In this document: piece by piece, positions 1-11,800 of the stretch | How the letters are laid out: every line of letters begins with the position of its first letter | Numbering within the stretch: position 1 is the stretch's first letter | Program-made: the position numbers and the translations under genes | Source: Carpediemonas membranifera | Lineage: Eukaryota > Fornicata | Assembly (NCBI GenBank): GCA_019828565.1 | Contig: JAHDYR010000007.1 | Location: forward strand, 62,001-126,000 | Direction of reading: 5' to 3' | DNA length: 64,000 bases | Notes under the pieces: generated by a model | Databases searched by the model: none | Seen by the model: the letters and a program-made list of their open reading frames with translations, nothing else | Told to the model about the DNA's origin: nothing

Positions 1-210
1 CCGCTTGTTGGTCAAGTCATATCATCACCATAGTCCATGCAGCGTGAGATTTTGTCGTTCATGCTGCCATATGTCGTGACAGCTGCTCAGATCATCATGG
101 GAACACGATGGTGATGGGCCTCTGATCTCCTATGGCGGTAGGGGTCTCCCGGCCATCGTCTGTGCCCGTTTACATATATTCAGTGCATTAACATAACAAG
201 TATACCGTCC

Positions 211-2827
211 TCACATACCGGCACCCGATCCCAGCTGGACAATATTCCGCAGCACGCTTTTGGACCTCTCGGCCTCTTCCACAGCTGCCCTCGCTGTCTC
301 CTCAGCCCTTGCTAACGCGGCCTTGGCATCAGTGTGACTCATCTGAAGGGCCCAGAGTGATTCATTGGACTCATTCAATGCCAGCTTTGCTGCTGCAAGG
401 GAGCCGGAGAGATTCTGATTCACTCCGCGTAGGTCTGCCACCTGCCTTGTGAGTTCGGCCATCTTGTTCTCCAACTCTGCCGTCCTCTCCTTTGCCTGGA
501 CGTTCTCCCGCTCTAACCGGCCTATCATAGGTCTCAGCCTGCCGACCTCGCCCTCTGCCAGTGATCGCATCCGCCTCTCATCCTCGAAGGCGGACCGGGC
601 CTGCCTGAGCTCTACCTGCGTGCCCTCGAGTGCCTCCTCCAGCACCGAAACCCTGGTCTCGCTGTCCTTAGCGTCCTGGGCGAGTCGGTTGGCCTCAGCA
701 ACAGCCATGGCAAGGGTGCCGGACATCTCCTTTTCCTTAGACTGCACTGACTCCAGTGACTCAGTGAGTGAGTCATTTGACTGCTTCATATTGTCCAGCT
801 CAGCCCGCAGTCTCTCATTGACGGACCGCTCTCGGTCAAGCTCAGCGGACAACATTGTGATGCTCTCCATTTCATTCTCTGCGTGCAATCGAGTCTCATT
901 GAGAGTGCCCTGCATCTCCATCAGCTGTGCATGTGACTGTCTCAGCTCATTTCGTGCTGTCTCGAGCTCGGCTAAAGTTGTCGTGTGTTCATCATCCTTA
1001 AACTGCACCTCGGCTTGAGTTCTTTGGATGAGATGTCGAGCCTCGTCCAGCTCAGCCAGGGCCCTGCTATGGGCCATGGCGTGGGATTTGAGCGATTCAA
1101 CCTCTCTCCTGAGTTGATCTTGACTTGACCAACAATCAGTGGTGGCTTCGACGATAGCCAGCGAGGTTCGGGCAATGAGGTCAGACATACCATCATGTGG
1201 CTGCGTCACGTGTATCTCACTGATTATCTCAAGAGCTCTGGAACACGCTGAAGCGCTACACCCCAGGGCGAGGGTCCGACCGGCGATGGAGGCGAGAGCT
1301 GCGGTGTATCTCCGGTCTGCCGCACCAAGGGGCCCCGCACCATTGCTCGCAGCCAGCGGTGCGGCATGGACCGCCCATGACACGAGACACCTCTCGGCCT
1401 GGATGTTGCGGTGGCCTCGGTGGAGAATGAGCTGACTGATCCGCTCGCATAGGTCAAGGATGGTCTGCCCGGTAGTCGAATCGATCGGAGTTGAAGTTGG
1501 AGCGACCACTGCTAGCCTACATGTGTCCGCGGCGTATTTCAGAATGCTCAGCTGCGGGGGATCTGGGGTTAGTGTCAGATTTGACTGGAGAATCTCAGTC
1601 ATCGCATCTTTAGATACGGAAAACAAATCCATGGCCACGGATCTGATACTATCAATAACAGATTCGGCGATGGCAGCCAAGAACTCTGCGCTGGCGTAGG
1701 CCACTGCGGCATTTGTCCCGCTCAACGGCAGCATCGCGTGCCGTATGACAGTTTCCACGACCCCCTGAGCCCTGACTACGATAGAGACAGGCTCACTGGT
1801 CGGTTGCAGTCCAGCCAGGTGTGTAAGGAAGTTGAGTCGACTAACAGTGACTTCAGCCAAGTCAGTGTCACTATCCGCTGTGACAGGTTCCAGGGCCTCT
1901 ACCATGGTATGTGCTAAGTGGTTGACATCGACACACTTAGTGAGGGCATCTGCTGTCTCTGTGTCGCGTATTAAGCGCCTGACAATGACAGCGGTTGGTT
2001 GCATGACATCAACAGGGGAATGTGACACCGCCAGTGTTGATAGAAGCTGGAGAGCTCTGAATATATTATTACTGTCCATTAGTCGGGAAGTCAGTGGGTT
2101 CTCCGGCAGTGATACGATCAGGAGGAACGCTTGGGCGATCACGATCAGGGACTTATGGTCCAGGGCTGCGACTAAAACCTTATAAAGTCTGTGGGACGCG
2201 GCATGACTGACAACCAACCGCCCTATTCCAGGCGACTCAGCTGCCAATGAAGTGAGCGTCTTGAGAGCGAGCTCGAGGACGTCTTGGGTCGAGTACTGCT
2301 CCGTGATGGTCCGAATCAGCGTTTCAACAAGCTCATCAGCGTGCTTCATTGCTGTAGGGTCGAGTGACAGGTGAGGTGCTACGAGAGAAAGGAATCTGTG
2401 TGCCTGGGAATGTATGTCTGCTGCTGACAGACGGAGAAGGTGGTCGACCAGCATGCATCCATTGATATGATGGGATGAAAGAAGATATGAGATGTGTGTG
2501 ACAACTAACGATGATGAGGTTAGCTGGATGCATGCGTGTACGGCGAGGTCATGGAGCTTCGCTGGGAGGGGTGGGTTCAGCGTCCCGCAAAGGGTGTGTA
2601 GGAGCGGAAGAATGACATCCGCGGAACGAGGATGAACAGCAAGAAAGTTAAGAAGCTGCTTGTTACCGTTAGCAAGCTTCGAGAGGTGCTTTTGAAGTGA
2701 CGGCGTGTGTTTGTGGGCAAAGGCGACATTAGAGAGCTGCGCTAGTTCACTACATAACTATACAGGTAGAATAAGACACATACGATACAGCATTGAACAG
2801 TTGAGCACTGGGTGCCTCGTCCATCAT
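211..2827 (-). CDS. ARM/HEAT-like plus coiled-coil protein, 860 aa, two exons
   Basis: The long open frame begins at an internal Met at 2454, but the same frame stays open upstream to about 2757 and reads as amphipathic helices. A 34-nt intron (2750-2783, GTATGT to GTAG) joins it to a short first exon (2784-2827) starting MMDEAPSAQLFNAV. Exon lengths 44 and 2539 sum to 861 codons in frame. Roughly residues 1-540 are Leu/Ala-rich helical repeats of armadillo or HEAT type; roughly 550-850 are charged heptad coiled coil. This head-plus-rod layout resembles p115/Uso1 tethers or CIP2A, but no diagnostic motif was recognised, so the function is unknown. The protein ends GSGAGM. Confidence 0.75.
2750..2783 (-). 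other. intron, 34 nt
   Basis: Donor GTATGT, acceptor TATGTAG. Removing it restores the frame in phase 2 between exon 1 (2784-2827) and the helical-repeat exon. Confidence 0.7.
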
Positions 2828-2971
2828 GGCTGTCGCTTTTTCCGACTCCGGAAAAATGAGCAAAATTTGCCGCCTAATGCTCGCCAACTCTACCCACACG
2901 CCTAGTCAGCCATGCTACTGCTGTTTACCAAGCTATATTCCATCAAGAGCTGCTTCATATCAGCTAATCGC

Positions 2972-3418
2972 CTACATGAAATGGGTCTTGCGGACATTTG
3001 TTGGCCGATATAATTGGCTCAGTACGAAGCCGTTGAGCAGCGCCCGTAGTGTCCTATCGACCATGGCGGGCCACAACTGAGATAGGGGCGTCTCCATGAT
3101 GAAGATGGTGTGGAATCCGAACGTCAGCTCGGAGTACATCGCCAGGAGAATGGCAAAACGGATGCCCTTGGCTGTAACAGAGATCGAGGGGACGCGAGGA
3201 GCGGCAAAACGCCAGGAGAGAACGAAGATGAGGCCCGAGAAGATGGGCTGGGCGAAGAACTTCCAGCTAGTGAAGTCTAAGAGAGCTGGGAAGCTTTGGC
3301 TTACAGCCTTGGAGTGTGATGGGAAGAGGGCAACGTAAAACGAGAGGGTTGTTAGACTCACGAGGATGTCGAGCATGATGATGAAAATAATCGCACGGTA
3401 GGTTGAAAAGAAGGCCAT
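2972..3418 (-). CDS. small multi-pass membrane protein, 148 aa
   Basis: The protein has about four hydrophobic segments: roughly residues 8-32, 50-70, 86-110 and 120-140. It begins MAFFSTYRAIIFIIMLDILV and ends in a basic tail (RPTNVRKTHFM). No catalytic or family motif was recognised. Size and four-helix topology are those of small ER membrane proteins such as Erg28, but this is only a similarity of layout. It is divergent from the coiled-coil gene starting at 3505, 86 bp away, so the two probably share a promoter region. It lies 144 bp upstream of the ARM/coiled-coil gene on the same strand. Confidence 0.6.
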   Translation of the reverse strand: MAFFSTYRAIIFIIMLDILVSLTTLSFYVALFPSHSKAVSQSFPALLDFTSWKFFAQPIFSGLIFVLSWRFAAPRVPSISVTAKGIRFAILLAMYSELTFGFHTIFIMETPLSQLWPAMVDRTLRALLNGFVLSQLYRPTNVRKTHFM

Positions 3419-3504
3419 ATGCTTACTATTGATGGTCTAGATGTGGTTTGAAAGGGTTCCTGGGCCGAGAAACGGGGTGCCGTCCTCTTTTTTTGGCAAG
3501 AAAA

Positions 3505-5214
3505 ATGACAACGATGGAAGCGCGACTTACCGCCCAATTGGCGGAGCGTACAGAGATGATGCGCGCCCTCCAGACGAATTATGACACACTACGCAGGGAA
3601 TCCGAGACGAACAAGAAGGAGCTGATGTCCCTTTGTTCAGAAGTGCAAGATCTGCGTCAAACGGCCAAGGATCACGAGCAGGCCATGGCTAAGATCGCCA
3701 GCCTGGAAGCGGAGAAGCGTGAAATGTCCTTCCGTCTCGCTGACCTCGAGGATGCGATACAAGACCGGGAGAAGGCGGCCGGCTCAGCAAATGGGACTGT
3801 CGAGACACTCAAAAAGACCATTGCCGATCTTGAACAGGAGCTTACCATCCATGGAACGTCCAACCGCTCCCTTGAGGAGGAGGTCTACCGTCTTCGTACC
3901 CGGTTGGAGCGGACCGAGGCCATTAACCGGGACATGAACGCACAGCTGACTGGTGTCGAGCGGCAGAAGGCTGACCTCATCAGAGAGCTAACCGAGGCCA
4001 GCGAGAAGGTTGAGAATCTCTCCGTGACGAACTACCGTGCTGCTGATGACTCGCGTCGGGTGATGCGAATGATGGAGAATAAGGATAAGGTCGTGAAGCA
4101 GCTCCGGATGCAGCTGCAGGAGGCCAAGAACGAGCTAGCCAGCACCACAGCGACTATTGGACAGCTTGAGGCGAGGGGCCAGATTCCGGCGGGGTCTGAC
4201 GGGCTGGGCCAGACCATGTCAACCCTAAACATCACAGCGCGGTCATACTTTGACCCAGCGCCCCCAGCAGATGTGGCAGCCATGCATGCAGAACTGGTCG
4301 ACCTGCGAGCGAAGCTTGGCGAGAAGGAGGCAGCCTGGCTGAGCACGAGAGAGAAGCTTGAGGGCCAGCTGGCTAATGAGAAGCATACTGTGCTCACGAT
4401 GGCAGCTGATAACGAGAAGCACATGAAAACCATCATGCGCCTCCGTACAGAGATGACAGAGCTCAAGGTCGACCACCGCAAGCAGTGTGACACCCTGGAG
4501 GAGGAGATCGCCGTCCTGAAGGAGAGTGCAAGCGGGGCTGAGTGCGGCGCCGTAGCTAAGCTAGAGGCCGCCTACTCCCAGGTGGCGGACCTCAAGGGGC
4601 AGCTGTCTGCTGCCAAGGCCAGAGCTTGTGCCGCGGAGAAGGAGGCTGAGGCGGCGAAGTCGCAGGCAGCCTCGGACGTCGCTTACATGCGGCAACAGAG
4701 GGCCGATACTGCCGCCCGGTTCACTGCGGATATAGAAGCCCTCAAGCGGCAGCTTGCGTCCTCCCAGGAGCGTGTAAGTGTCGTCGAGGAGCAGCTTAGG
4801 CGTGAGGTCGGCGGGTTCGGGGACCAGCTGGCAGCTGTGGAACGGGAACGCGATGACGCCATCGGGCAGCTGGCCAACGAGAAGCGTGTGAACGAGCTGG
4901 GTCAGGTCGAGCATGCACAGAGGTTCAATGCCTTCAACAACGCCCAGCAGGCGCTGTCTTCCTTGGTCCAGAGTCTTGTGTCGATTGAGAACGAGCTCAT
5001 TGACATTGAGACCGTCGACACCATCGATAACCCCATTTGCCTGAGTCCCTGCGGTCACACCGTCTCAGGCCCTGATGCCCCTGACGTTTGCCCCGATTGC
5101 CACAGCCATGTCGAGACCAGCGTGCCCAACGTTACACTGGACAACGTGATGGCCCTTATTGCTTTCCATAGGCAAGTGGTGGCCGGGATGGAGGGGGCGC
5201 TGAGGGCGCAGTAA
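3505..5214 (+). CDS. coiled-coil protein with C-terminal Cys/His (half-RING-like) motif, 569 aa
   Basis: The frame opens at a TTG at 3448, but the first ATG is at 3505 (MTTMEARLTAQLAERTEMMR), which I take as the start. Residues about 5-250 and 280-510 are long charged heptad coiled coil, separated by a Gly/Ser/Pro-rich hinge near residue 240. Near the C terminus sits a Cys/His cluster, CLSPCGHT followed by CPDCHSH, which resembles the second half of a RING or U-box zinc site; the first metal pair is not obvious. Such proteins can be cytoskeletal scaffolds or E3 ligases; neither role can be assigned here. A possible AATAAA-like element (GAATAAAC) lies about 14 nt after the stop. Confidence 0.8.
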   Translation: MTTMEARLTAQLAERTEMMRALQTNYDTLRRESETNKKELMSLCSEVQDLRQTAKDHEQAMAKIASLEAEKREMSFRLADLEDAIQDREKAAGSANGTVETLKKTIADLEQELTIHGTSNRSLEEEVYRLRTRLERTEAINRDMNAQLTGVERQKADLIRELTEASEKVENLSVTNYRAADDSRRVMRMMENKDKVVKQLRMQLQEAKNELASTTATIGQLEARGQIPAGSDGLGQTMSTLNITARSYFDPAPPADVAAMHAELVDLRAKLGEKEAAWLSTREKLEGQLANEKHTVLTMAADNEKHMKTIMRLRTEMTELKVDHRKQCDTLEEEIAVLKESASGAECGAVAKLEAAYSQVADLKGQLSAAKARACAAEKEAEAAKSQAASDVAYMRQQRADTAARFTADIEALKRQLASSQERVSVVEEQLRREVGGFGDQLAAVERERDDAIGQLANEKRVNELGQVEHAQRFNAFNNAQQALSSLVQSLVSIENELIDIETVDTIDNPICLSPCGHTVSGPDAPDVCPDCHSHVETSVPNVTLDNVMALIAFHRQVVAGMEGALRAQ

Positions 5215-5255
5215 TTGTAATTCTAGAATAAACCCGAGAGTCTGCCAATCCGCTC

Positions 5256-5566
5256 ATGCCGCGAGCTGCGGTCTTCTGCATTGCCGGCAAATACGTCGAT
5301 GCCGAGGCAGACACGCGCATTCTGATTCAAGACTTGGCGCACACAGGCGCTGTTGCGGGGCGGTCGTTCACCCGCTACCACCTGGGTCGGTTGAAGCAGG
5401 GGCTGGCTGACATCACCAAAGCGATCAAGACCAACCCGGGGGACGCGAGCGGAAGAGCCAGGCGGACTTCGACACTGCGGTCGAGATCAAGGGCCGACTG
5501 GGCGATATCGTGGCCGATCTGCGGCTTGTGACGCAGTTCTTGAACACCAGGAGCAGTTTTACCTGA
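5256..5566 (+). pseudogene. TPR-like gene relic with a frameshift
   Basis: From the ATG at 5256 the peptide reads as TPR-like helices (AGKYVDAEADTRIL, then LGRLKQGLADITKAIKTNPG). After about 5450 the TPR-like reading continues in another frame (SQADFDTAVEIKGRL, ending LNTRSSFT at a TGA at 5564-5566). No short intron with a good donor was seen at the switch, so I call it a decayed or truncated copy. It lies only 41 bp after the preceding gene. Confidence 0.4.
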
Positions 5567-6247
5567 CGCGGGGCAGCTCTAGACAGACCCGCGCCTTTGT
5601 CTTGTGCAGGACAACTCAGCTTGGGTCATGACCGTTCCTTGTCAACGTTCCAAAAAGAGTCAGAGTTGACCGTGTTATTAACAGTATAGTTTTTTCACTC
5701 AGCCCATTTTATTCAAGCAAACGCGCGTCCACGCAACGGCAACCAAGGCGGGGGGGAGGAGGTATGTGCGCTTAGAACGGGGGGAGCGGGCTGAGGGGTG
5801 GTTTTTCGGGTCGTTGTTAGTGACTCACAATTGATCATGACTGGGTCGACCTTTGCAATGACTGGGGTGGTTCCCGGACACGACGAGGAATACGCATGTT
5901 TGTGCCAACTCCACTACAGTTCCAGCGCCGTGTGACGCGTTTCTTCCCTGACAACGTCAGATACGCCCCCGTGTCTGGACACGAGTCGATATCTGCCGCT
6001 GACATGTGAGATCCCGGTCAAGCGGTGGGCCGGCGTCTTCACCCGAGTTCTCACATTCGCCGTGGCAGCCGTGGCGACCGAGCTTTGAACGCGCTTCCTC
6101 GGTTCAGTCTGACGACGGGCGATGGGTCGGAATCGACCTGCCAACGGATGACACTCCCGAACTGATAAAATGTCAGCTGACACAGCAGTTACCATGATGG
6201 CAGAGGTGGACATCGATCCAGAAAAAAATAGTGAGAAAATTTTAAAC
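5567..6247. other. intergenic stretch with coding-like scraps
   Basis: No convincing gene. It holds a G-rich run near 5750-5764. Around 5930-6089 one plus frame gives a protein-like 50-residue peptide (CEIPVKRWAGVFTRVL) ending at a TGA, and an overlapping frame around 6006-6197 reads DDGRWVGIDLPTDDTPELI. These may be relics or exons of a gene not resolved here. Confidence 0.3.
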
Positions 6248-7721
6248 TTACACGCAGCCCTGGTCGAGCATGGCGTCGGCGACCTTGACGAAGCCAGCGA
6301 TGTTGGCGCCAACCATGTAGTTGGTGGGCTTGTCGGCGTAGAGCTTGGCGTTGTTAGCGCAGTTGTCGAAGATGTTCTTCATGATGCTAGCGAGCTTGGC
6401 ATCAACATCCTCGCGGGTCCAGGCAAGGCGCTGGGAGTTCTGGGCCATCTCGAGGCCAGAGACAGCGACACCGCCGGCATTGGCAGCCTTGGCGGGGCCG
6501 TAGAGGACACCGTTGGCGAGGTAGACCTCGATACCCTCGGGGGTGGTGGGCATGTTGGCACCCTCGGAGATGCACTTGCAGCCGCCCTTGACGAGAGCCT
6601 CGGCATCAGCCTTCTCGACCTCGTTCTGGGTAGCGCAGGGGAAGGCGGCATCGCAGGCAACCTCCCAAGGGCGCTTGCCGGGGAAGAACTTGGCGGTCTT
6701 GGAGAACTTGGTGTACTCGGAGATGCGAGCGCGGGCGACGTTCTTGATGCGCATGATCTCGGCGAGCTGCTCACGGGTGAAGCCGCTCTCCTCGAGGATG
6801 TAGCCAGAGGAGTCGGAGCAGGTGACGGGGATGGCGCCGAGGTCGAGGAGCTTCTCGATGGCGAACTGAGCAACGTTGCCAGAGCCGGAGACGGCGCAGC
6901 GCTTGCCCTTGAGGGTCATGTCGTTGGCCTCCATCATGTTCTGGGCGTAGTAGACGGCACCGTAGCCGGTAGCCTCGGGCCGGATGAGGGAGCCACCCCA
7001 GTTGAGGCCCTTGCCGGTAAGGACACCCTCGAAGACGTTGCGGACACGCTTGTACTGGCCGAACATGTAGCCGATCTCCCTGCCGCCGACACCGATGTCA
7101 CCAGCGGGGACGTCAGTGTTAGCGCCGATGTGGCGGGAGAGCTCGGTCATGAAGGACTGGCAGAAGCGCATGACCTCGTTGTCGGACTTGCCCTTGGGGT
7201 CGAAGTCGGAGCCACCCTTGCCGGCACCCATCTGGAGGGTGGTAAGGGAGTTCTTGAGGATCTGCTCGAAGCCGAGGAACTTGATGATGGAGAGGTTCAC
7301 GCTGGGGTGGAAGCGGAGGCCGCCCTTGTAGGGGCCGAGGGCGCTGTTGAACTCAACGCGGAAGGCACGGTTGACCTCCTGCTCGCCCTTGTCGTTGATC
7401 CAGGGGACGCGGAACTGGATGACGCGCTCGGGCTCGAGCATGCGCTCCATGATGGGGATGTACTTGGGCTCCTTCTCAAGAAGGGGGCGGACGGACTCGA
7501 TGACCTCGAAGGCGGCCTGCTGGAACTCGGGCTGGCCCTATGTTAGTGGATAAATGACAGAAATCGGCGCTGGTGCTTCTGCTACGCTTTCATTGGGCCG
7601 CTTACACAGATTGTGCAGCGGTTGTCAAGGAAGGAGCAGTCGCTGAGCGCTGAAACTGCAGGAGACGAACGGGATCGCGGCGCTTGATGATCTCGATAAG
7701 GTTCTCGATGGTAGCGGACAT
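6248..7721 (-). CDS. gdh: NADP-type glutamate dehydrogenase, 446 aa, two exons
   Basis: It catalyses reversible oxidative deamination of glutamate to 2-oxoglutarate and ammonia, normally as a cytosolic hexamer. Exon 1 (7671-7721) encodes [18 protein letters not shown] 133-nt intron (7538-7670, GTTCGT to CTAACATAG) follows, then exon 2 (6248-7537). Visible family landmarks are the substrate site [11 protein letters not shown], the catalytic-lysine region [16 protein letters not shown], the [14 protein letters not shown] motif, the dinucleotide-binding [10 protein letters not shown], and the [11 protein letters not shown] loop. The total length matches the roughly 450-residue family norm. The sequence closely resembles the Giardia enzyme as I recall it, down to the C-terminal DQGCV. 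The antisense strand is also open but is an artefact. Confidence 0.97.
7538..7670 (-). other. intron, 133 nt, in gdh
   Basis: Donor GTTCGT; acceptor CCACTAACATAG, with a CTAAC branch-like motif directly against the 3' splice site. It is the longest intron recovered in the window and sits after codon 17 in phase 0. Confidence 0.85.
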
Positions 7722-8872
7722 GCTGGAAGTTTTGTCTTTCAAGACAGTGTTCTGAGTCTCTCTCGGTCCGAATTGACCGACGAGGACTTGATCCCAAAAG
7801 ATACGGTCCGTGACCAAATGTACAAAAGAAGAAGCAAGTCAACCCTATATACGCCACAAGAGCAGTCTGGCCCCCTTTTCATTTTCTCGCACATTCCTAT
7901 CTAGATCATGATCAGATCATGATCAGATCATTCAAGGATTTGGATGAAGGCAACGAAGACGATCATTTACAGAAGCCATCGTCGATGAATATGGACTGCC
8001 TGGTGGTGTAGGCGGTGGCGACGAGGATGGAGGTGATCATGGGGATGGCGGGGCCCAGAAGACCATCTGATGGCGCGCCTGCGTTGCGCAGCTCCGTGAC
8101 ACGTCGTCATCTCTCTCCCCATCCGCCCAATAGTCCGTAGTCCGCAGTAGAAAGCATGACCACTGCCGACACACCGCCACCATCTCCGCTGTCGAAGGAG
8201 GGGTGCTGGCTGGCGGAACTCGTGCTGACCACAACCCGCAATCATCATCTCAGCACTTGGCGTGCTGTCTTGTGCAGCCCCGCCCAGTGGCACTCTCGTG
8301 CATGCCATGACCATCGGCACTGATGGACTCAGTCGCGAAGTAGAAGCGAGCATTGAGAAATAGGACGCTCAGATGAAGTGAACGAGTATTGTGGTGAAAG
8401 ATGCTTCATGAATGGGGCTGCTATTGCAACCGTTGTTGGAATCGATCCAAAGCATCACAACAATTCCTCTCTCAAGGCGGATATCACAATACATGATCAG
8501 GCGGCCATCATTGGCGTATCATGGCTTCCCAGTGCTCTCGAATCATCGATCAAACATCATTATTCTCATCGGTAGTCGATGCCATCAAATGCTATAGATT
8601 GCACCGTCATATGATTGCCCCGAGACACGCCACCCCTTCCATATTATGCCAGTCTTTTGACGACCTGATCACCTCCCTGCGCTTCATTGCTGAAGAGAAG
8701 GGTCGAACCCTCGCTGACGCCTCTGCCGGCAAGTGATCAGCCGACGCCGGACCTACCCCGGAGATCCCCACCGAAACGATGGACTCAGAGCGCCTTGAGG
8801 CTCTGGAGGCTGCTTTCTTCCGAAAATCACCGCCCTTATCCTGCGTTTTGATCAGGCTCGCCAATACGAGCA
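7722..8872. other. intergenic region with possible gene remnants
   Basis: No clear gene. On the minus strand between about 7970 and 8360 protein-like pieces lie in different frames: FYFATESISADGHGMHESAT and, later, GLLGPAIPMITSILVATAYT followed by a stop near 7970. They may be exons of a small membrane protein or a decayed gene. Just upstream of the Patched-like gene, a plus frame from 8737 reads SADAGPTPEIPTETMDSERL and could be a 5' exon or leader, but no splice junction was resolved. Confidence 0.3.
7904..7932. repeat. short tandem palindromic repeat
   Basis: Tandem copies of GATCATGATCA, each containing the palindrome TGATCA, about 180 bp upstream of the gdh start codon. This could be a chance simple repeat or a paired regulatory site. 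Confidence 0.5.
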
Positions 8873-11800
8873 ATGGTGACGATTCCCTTCGATATTGAGA
8901 AGGGTTTAGACACGATTGACCGCATTTTGTATGTGGGCACCAAGCTCACGAGAACGCTGATGCTCCCCTTCCAGCTTGTAGGCACTTTTGCCGTCTGGCT
9001 TGTAGGACAGTTCTTCGTGTTCGTGATCTCGGTCAACATGCGCTTTTTCTTTGTTTCTGTTCCCACTGTGATTGCAGTGATGCTTGTTATCAGCTTCAGC
9101 TCCATCCTAACGTGGAACTTCTCGTCCAACATCGATGAGCAGTGGGCCGTCGAGGGCTCCACCGCCATCGCTGAACGGGACAGCTACAAGGACATCTTCG
9201 GCGACACTCCTCGCTACGTGATGGCCATCTATGCCCCCAAGGGCGACAAGAACAACATGCTTGACGCGGACATCCTCAAGGAGATCCGCGCCTTTGAGCA
9301 AGGCATCACGCAGCTCTCCGTCGACGATGTCCTCTACACCGACATCTGCTATGAGAACCCCTCTACATCCCAGTGCCTTCAGTACACCATCACGGCCGCC
9401 TGGGCCAACGACTCGGCCATTGAAGGCGACACTGACCTCGGTGGCACTGTCAAGACCCTCGTGGACGCCGCACCCTTCCTCGAGACGTACATCGGCGGCA
9501 CCGTGAGCACGGACCCCTCCTCGGGCGAGTACTCCTCCATTGGCGCCCTCTCGATGATGTTCCTTCTCAAGAGATCGTCGGAGTCAGCCGAGTCGTTCGA
9601 AAAGAAGTACGTGGACTACGCCGAGGACTACTCCACCGACTTCATCGACATCCACTTCTACGCCACCCGCTCTGTCAGTGACGGCGCCAACCCCGACCTG
9701 CCCAGCACCATTGCCATGGTCGCCGCCTCCCTCACGATGATGTTCGTCTTCACCCTCATCTCCCTGGGCGAGTGCACCCCGATCAAGTCCAGACTGACTC
9801 TCACGGTCATCGGGCTCAGCGGCATTGGTCTCGCCCTGGCAACCGGTCTCGGCGGGTCTCTCATCTTCGGGTCGACAATCAGTGCCATCTTCTTCGCCAT
9901 CCCGTTCGTCGTGCTCGGTGTCGGTATTGACAACACGTTTATCGCGTGCTCTGAATACGACCGTGAGCGGTCCCGCTACCCTGAGATGATCACCAAGGAC
10001 GACGTCAGGTCTATCACGAAGCACTCGTACCGCGGCACCGGCCCCTCCATCACCATGACCACCATTACCGACACGCTCTCATTCATGGTGGGAGCAACCT
10101 CCAAGCTCAACGCCATCCGGTCGTTCTGCATCATGGCCGCCTGCTCCATCGTCTCTGTTTACTGCTTCCAGACATTCATATTCTCATTCTTCCTTTACCT
10201 TGACAATCTCCGCCAGGCTTCCGGCCGTGTTGAGATTTTCTTCCTGAGATATGAGCAGATCGACGCCATTATCCAGCGAATCGTCGCGCGTGTCCAGAAG
10301 CGTCGCCAGCAGCTCCGCGCCCTCGCCTCACCCATGCTCTCCCGGGCCGCCAGCCGGGCCCCCACACCGCCCTCGTGCCCCCAGGTGCTGTCCCCCGCCG
10401 TGGAGGAGGGCGAGTCTGAGTCTGAAGCTGCAATCAGTGTCGAGCACGTAGACATGAACGCCGAGCTGCAGGACGTTGAGACTGCCCTGACGGAGGACTA
10501 CGACAGCGATGAGTTCCTCACTGCCGAGGAGGAGGCCCCGACTGCCCCAGCCACACCCGTGTCCCATGAGCTCGAGATCGTGACCTCCAGCGCCCCCCGC
10601 ACGATCATGGGCATCGACGTGTTCGACCGGCCATTCGTCCAGGACATCTTCAACTTCTGGCGCTGGGCCAAGTACCTGAAGGTCTTCAGGCTGCAGTTCC
10701 TCGTCGGCCAGGTGCTCGCCAAGATCGTGACCAACATCTACGTCGCCCCCGTCATCATCGTCGTCTTTGCTTGCTTTGGTGCCTTCGGACTATACCACAT
10801 CAACGACCTCGAGACGGGCATTGCCCCTGAGGATGTCATTGCAACCTCATCGAGCGCGATGGATTACATCAACGCAAGGGACGAGTTCTTTGCCAGCTTG
10901 ACAGTCGAGATCGTCACCGAGTTCGACAGCAGCGAGCACGACATGCTCACGCTCTCTGGCTACAAGCAGTACAGGGCCATGCTGGACGGCATGCAGACCG
11001 AGTGGCGCTGGTACATGGGCTCCTCCAGGGCCGGGTTCGTCAAGCCCTACGAGGCATGGCTCCCGACCTCGGCATACGCTCCTGTCCTCGACCTCGACGG
11101 CCTGCCCTCCAATGACGCATACCTGCGGGAGTCCCTCGTCGTGTTCGTCGGTTCAGTGTCTCAGCAATACTCTGCGGACTTCGCCACGACCCCAGACATC
11201 TCCAACGCCGTGACAGACCCCTCTGGGTTTATCAGCACGTTTGTCGTCAATGCGGTGAAGACCAAGGTCGACCATATTTCGTACAACACGTCTGCCGCCA
11301 AGGTCGACTACATGGAGCAGACGAGAGACGACTTTGAATCAATCAGCGAGCAGTACGGCATCTCGGCCTGGGTCTACGACTCAAAGTTCATGTACGACGA
11401 GCTTGATGCCCGCCAGATGCAGGACATCATCAGCAACATCTCCCTCGCCATGCTCGCCTGCTTTGTCGTGTTCACAATCTTCCTCAAGTCGCCCTGGATG
11501 AGCTTCATCGTCGTTCTTACCGTCTTCTCCATCGACTGCGCCGTGATTACCGTGATGTACTTCCTCGACCTCAAGCTCAACACGATCGCCGTGGTAGTAC
11601 TCGTCATCGGCATCGGGTTCAGCGCTGACTACGTTGCCCACATCGTCTTCGGCTACAACGAGGCCAACCCCGTCGACAACCCGTCCCGTGGCCGTAGAGC
11701 AGAGTTCGCCCTGTCCGTCATGGGCCAGCCGATCGCCCAGGGCGCCCTGTCGACCTTCCTCGGTATCAGCATGCTGCTCTTCAGTGACTTGAAGAGCATC

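Noticed and set aside
6170-7546. 458-codon open frame on the plus strand
   Set aside because: It is the exact antisense of gdh; its Val/Leu/Gly/Asp-rich product comes from GC-rich codon bias in the real gene.
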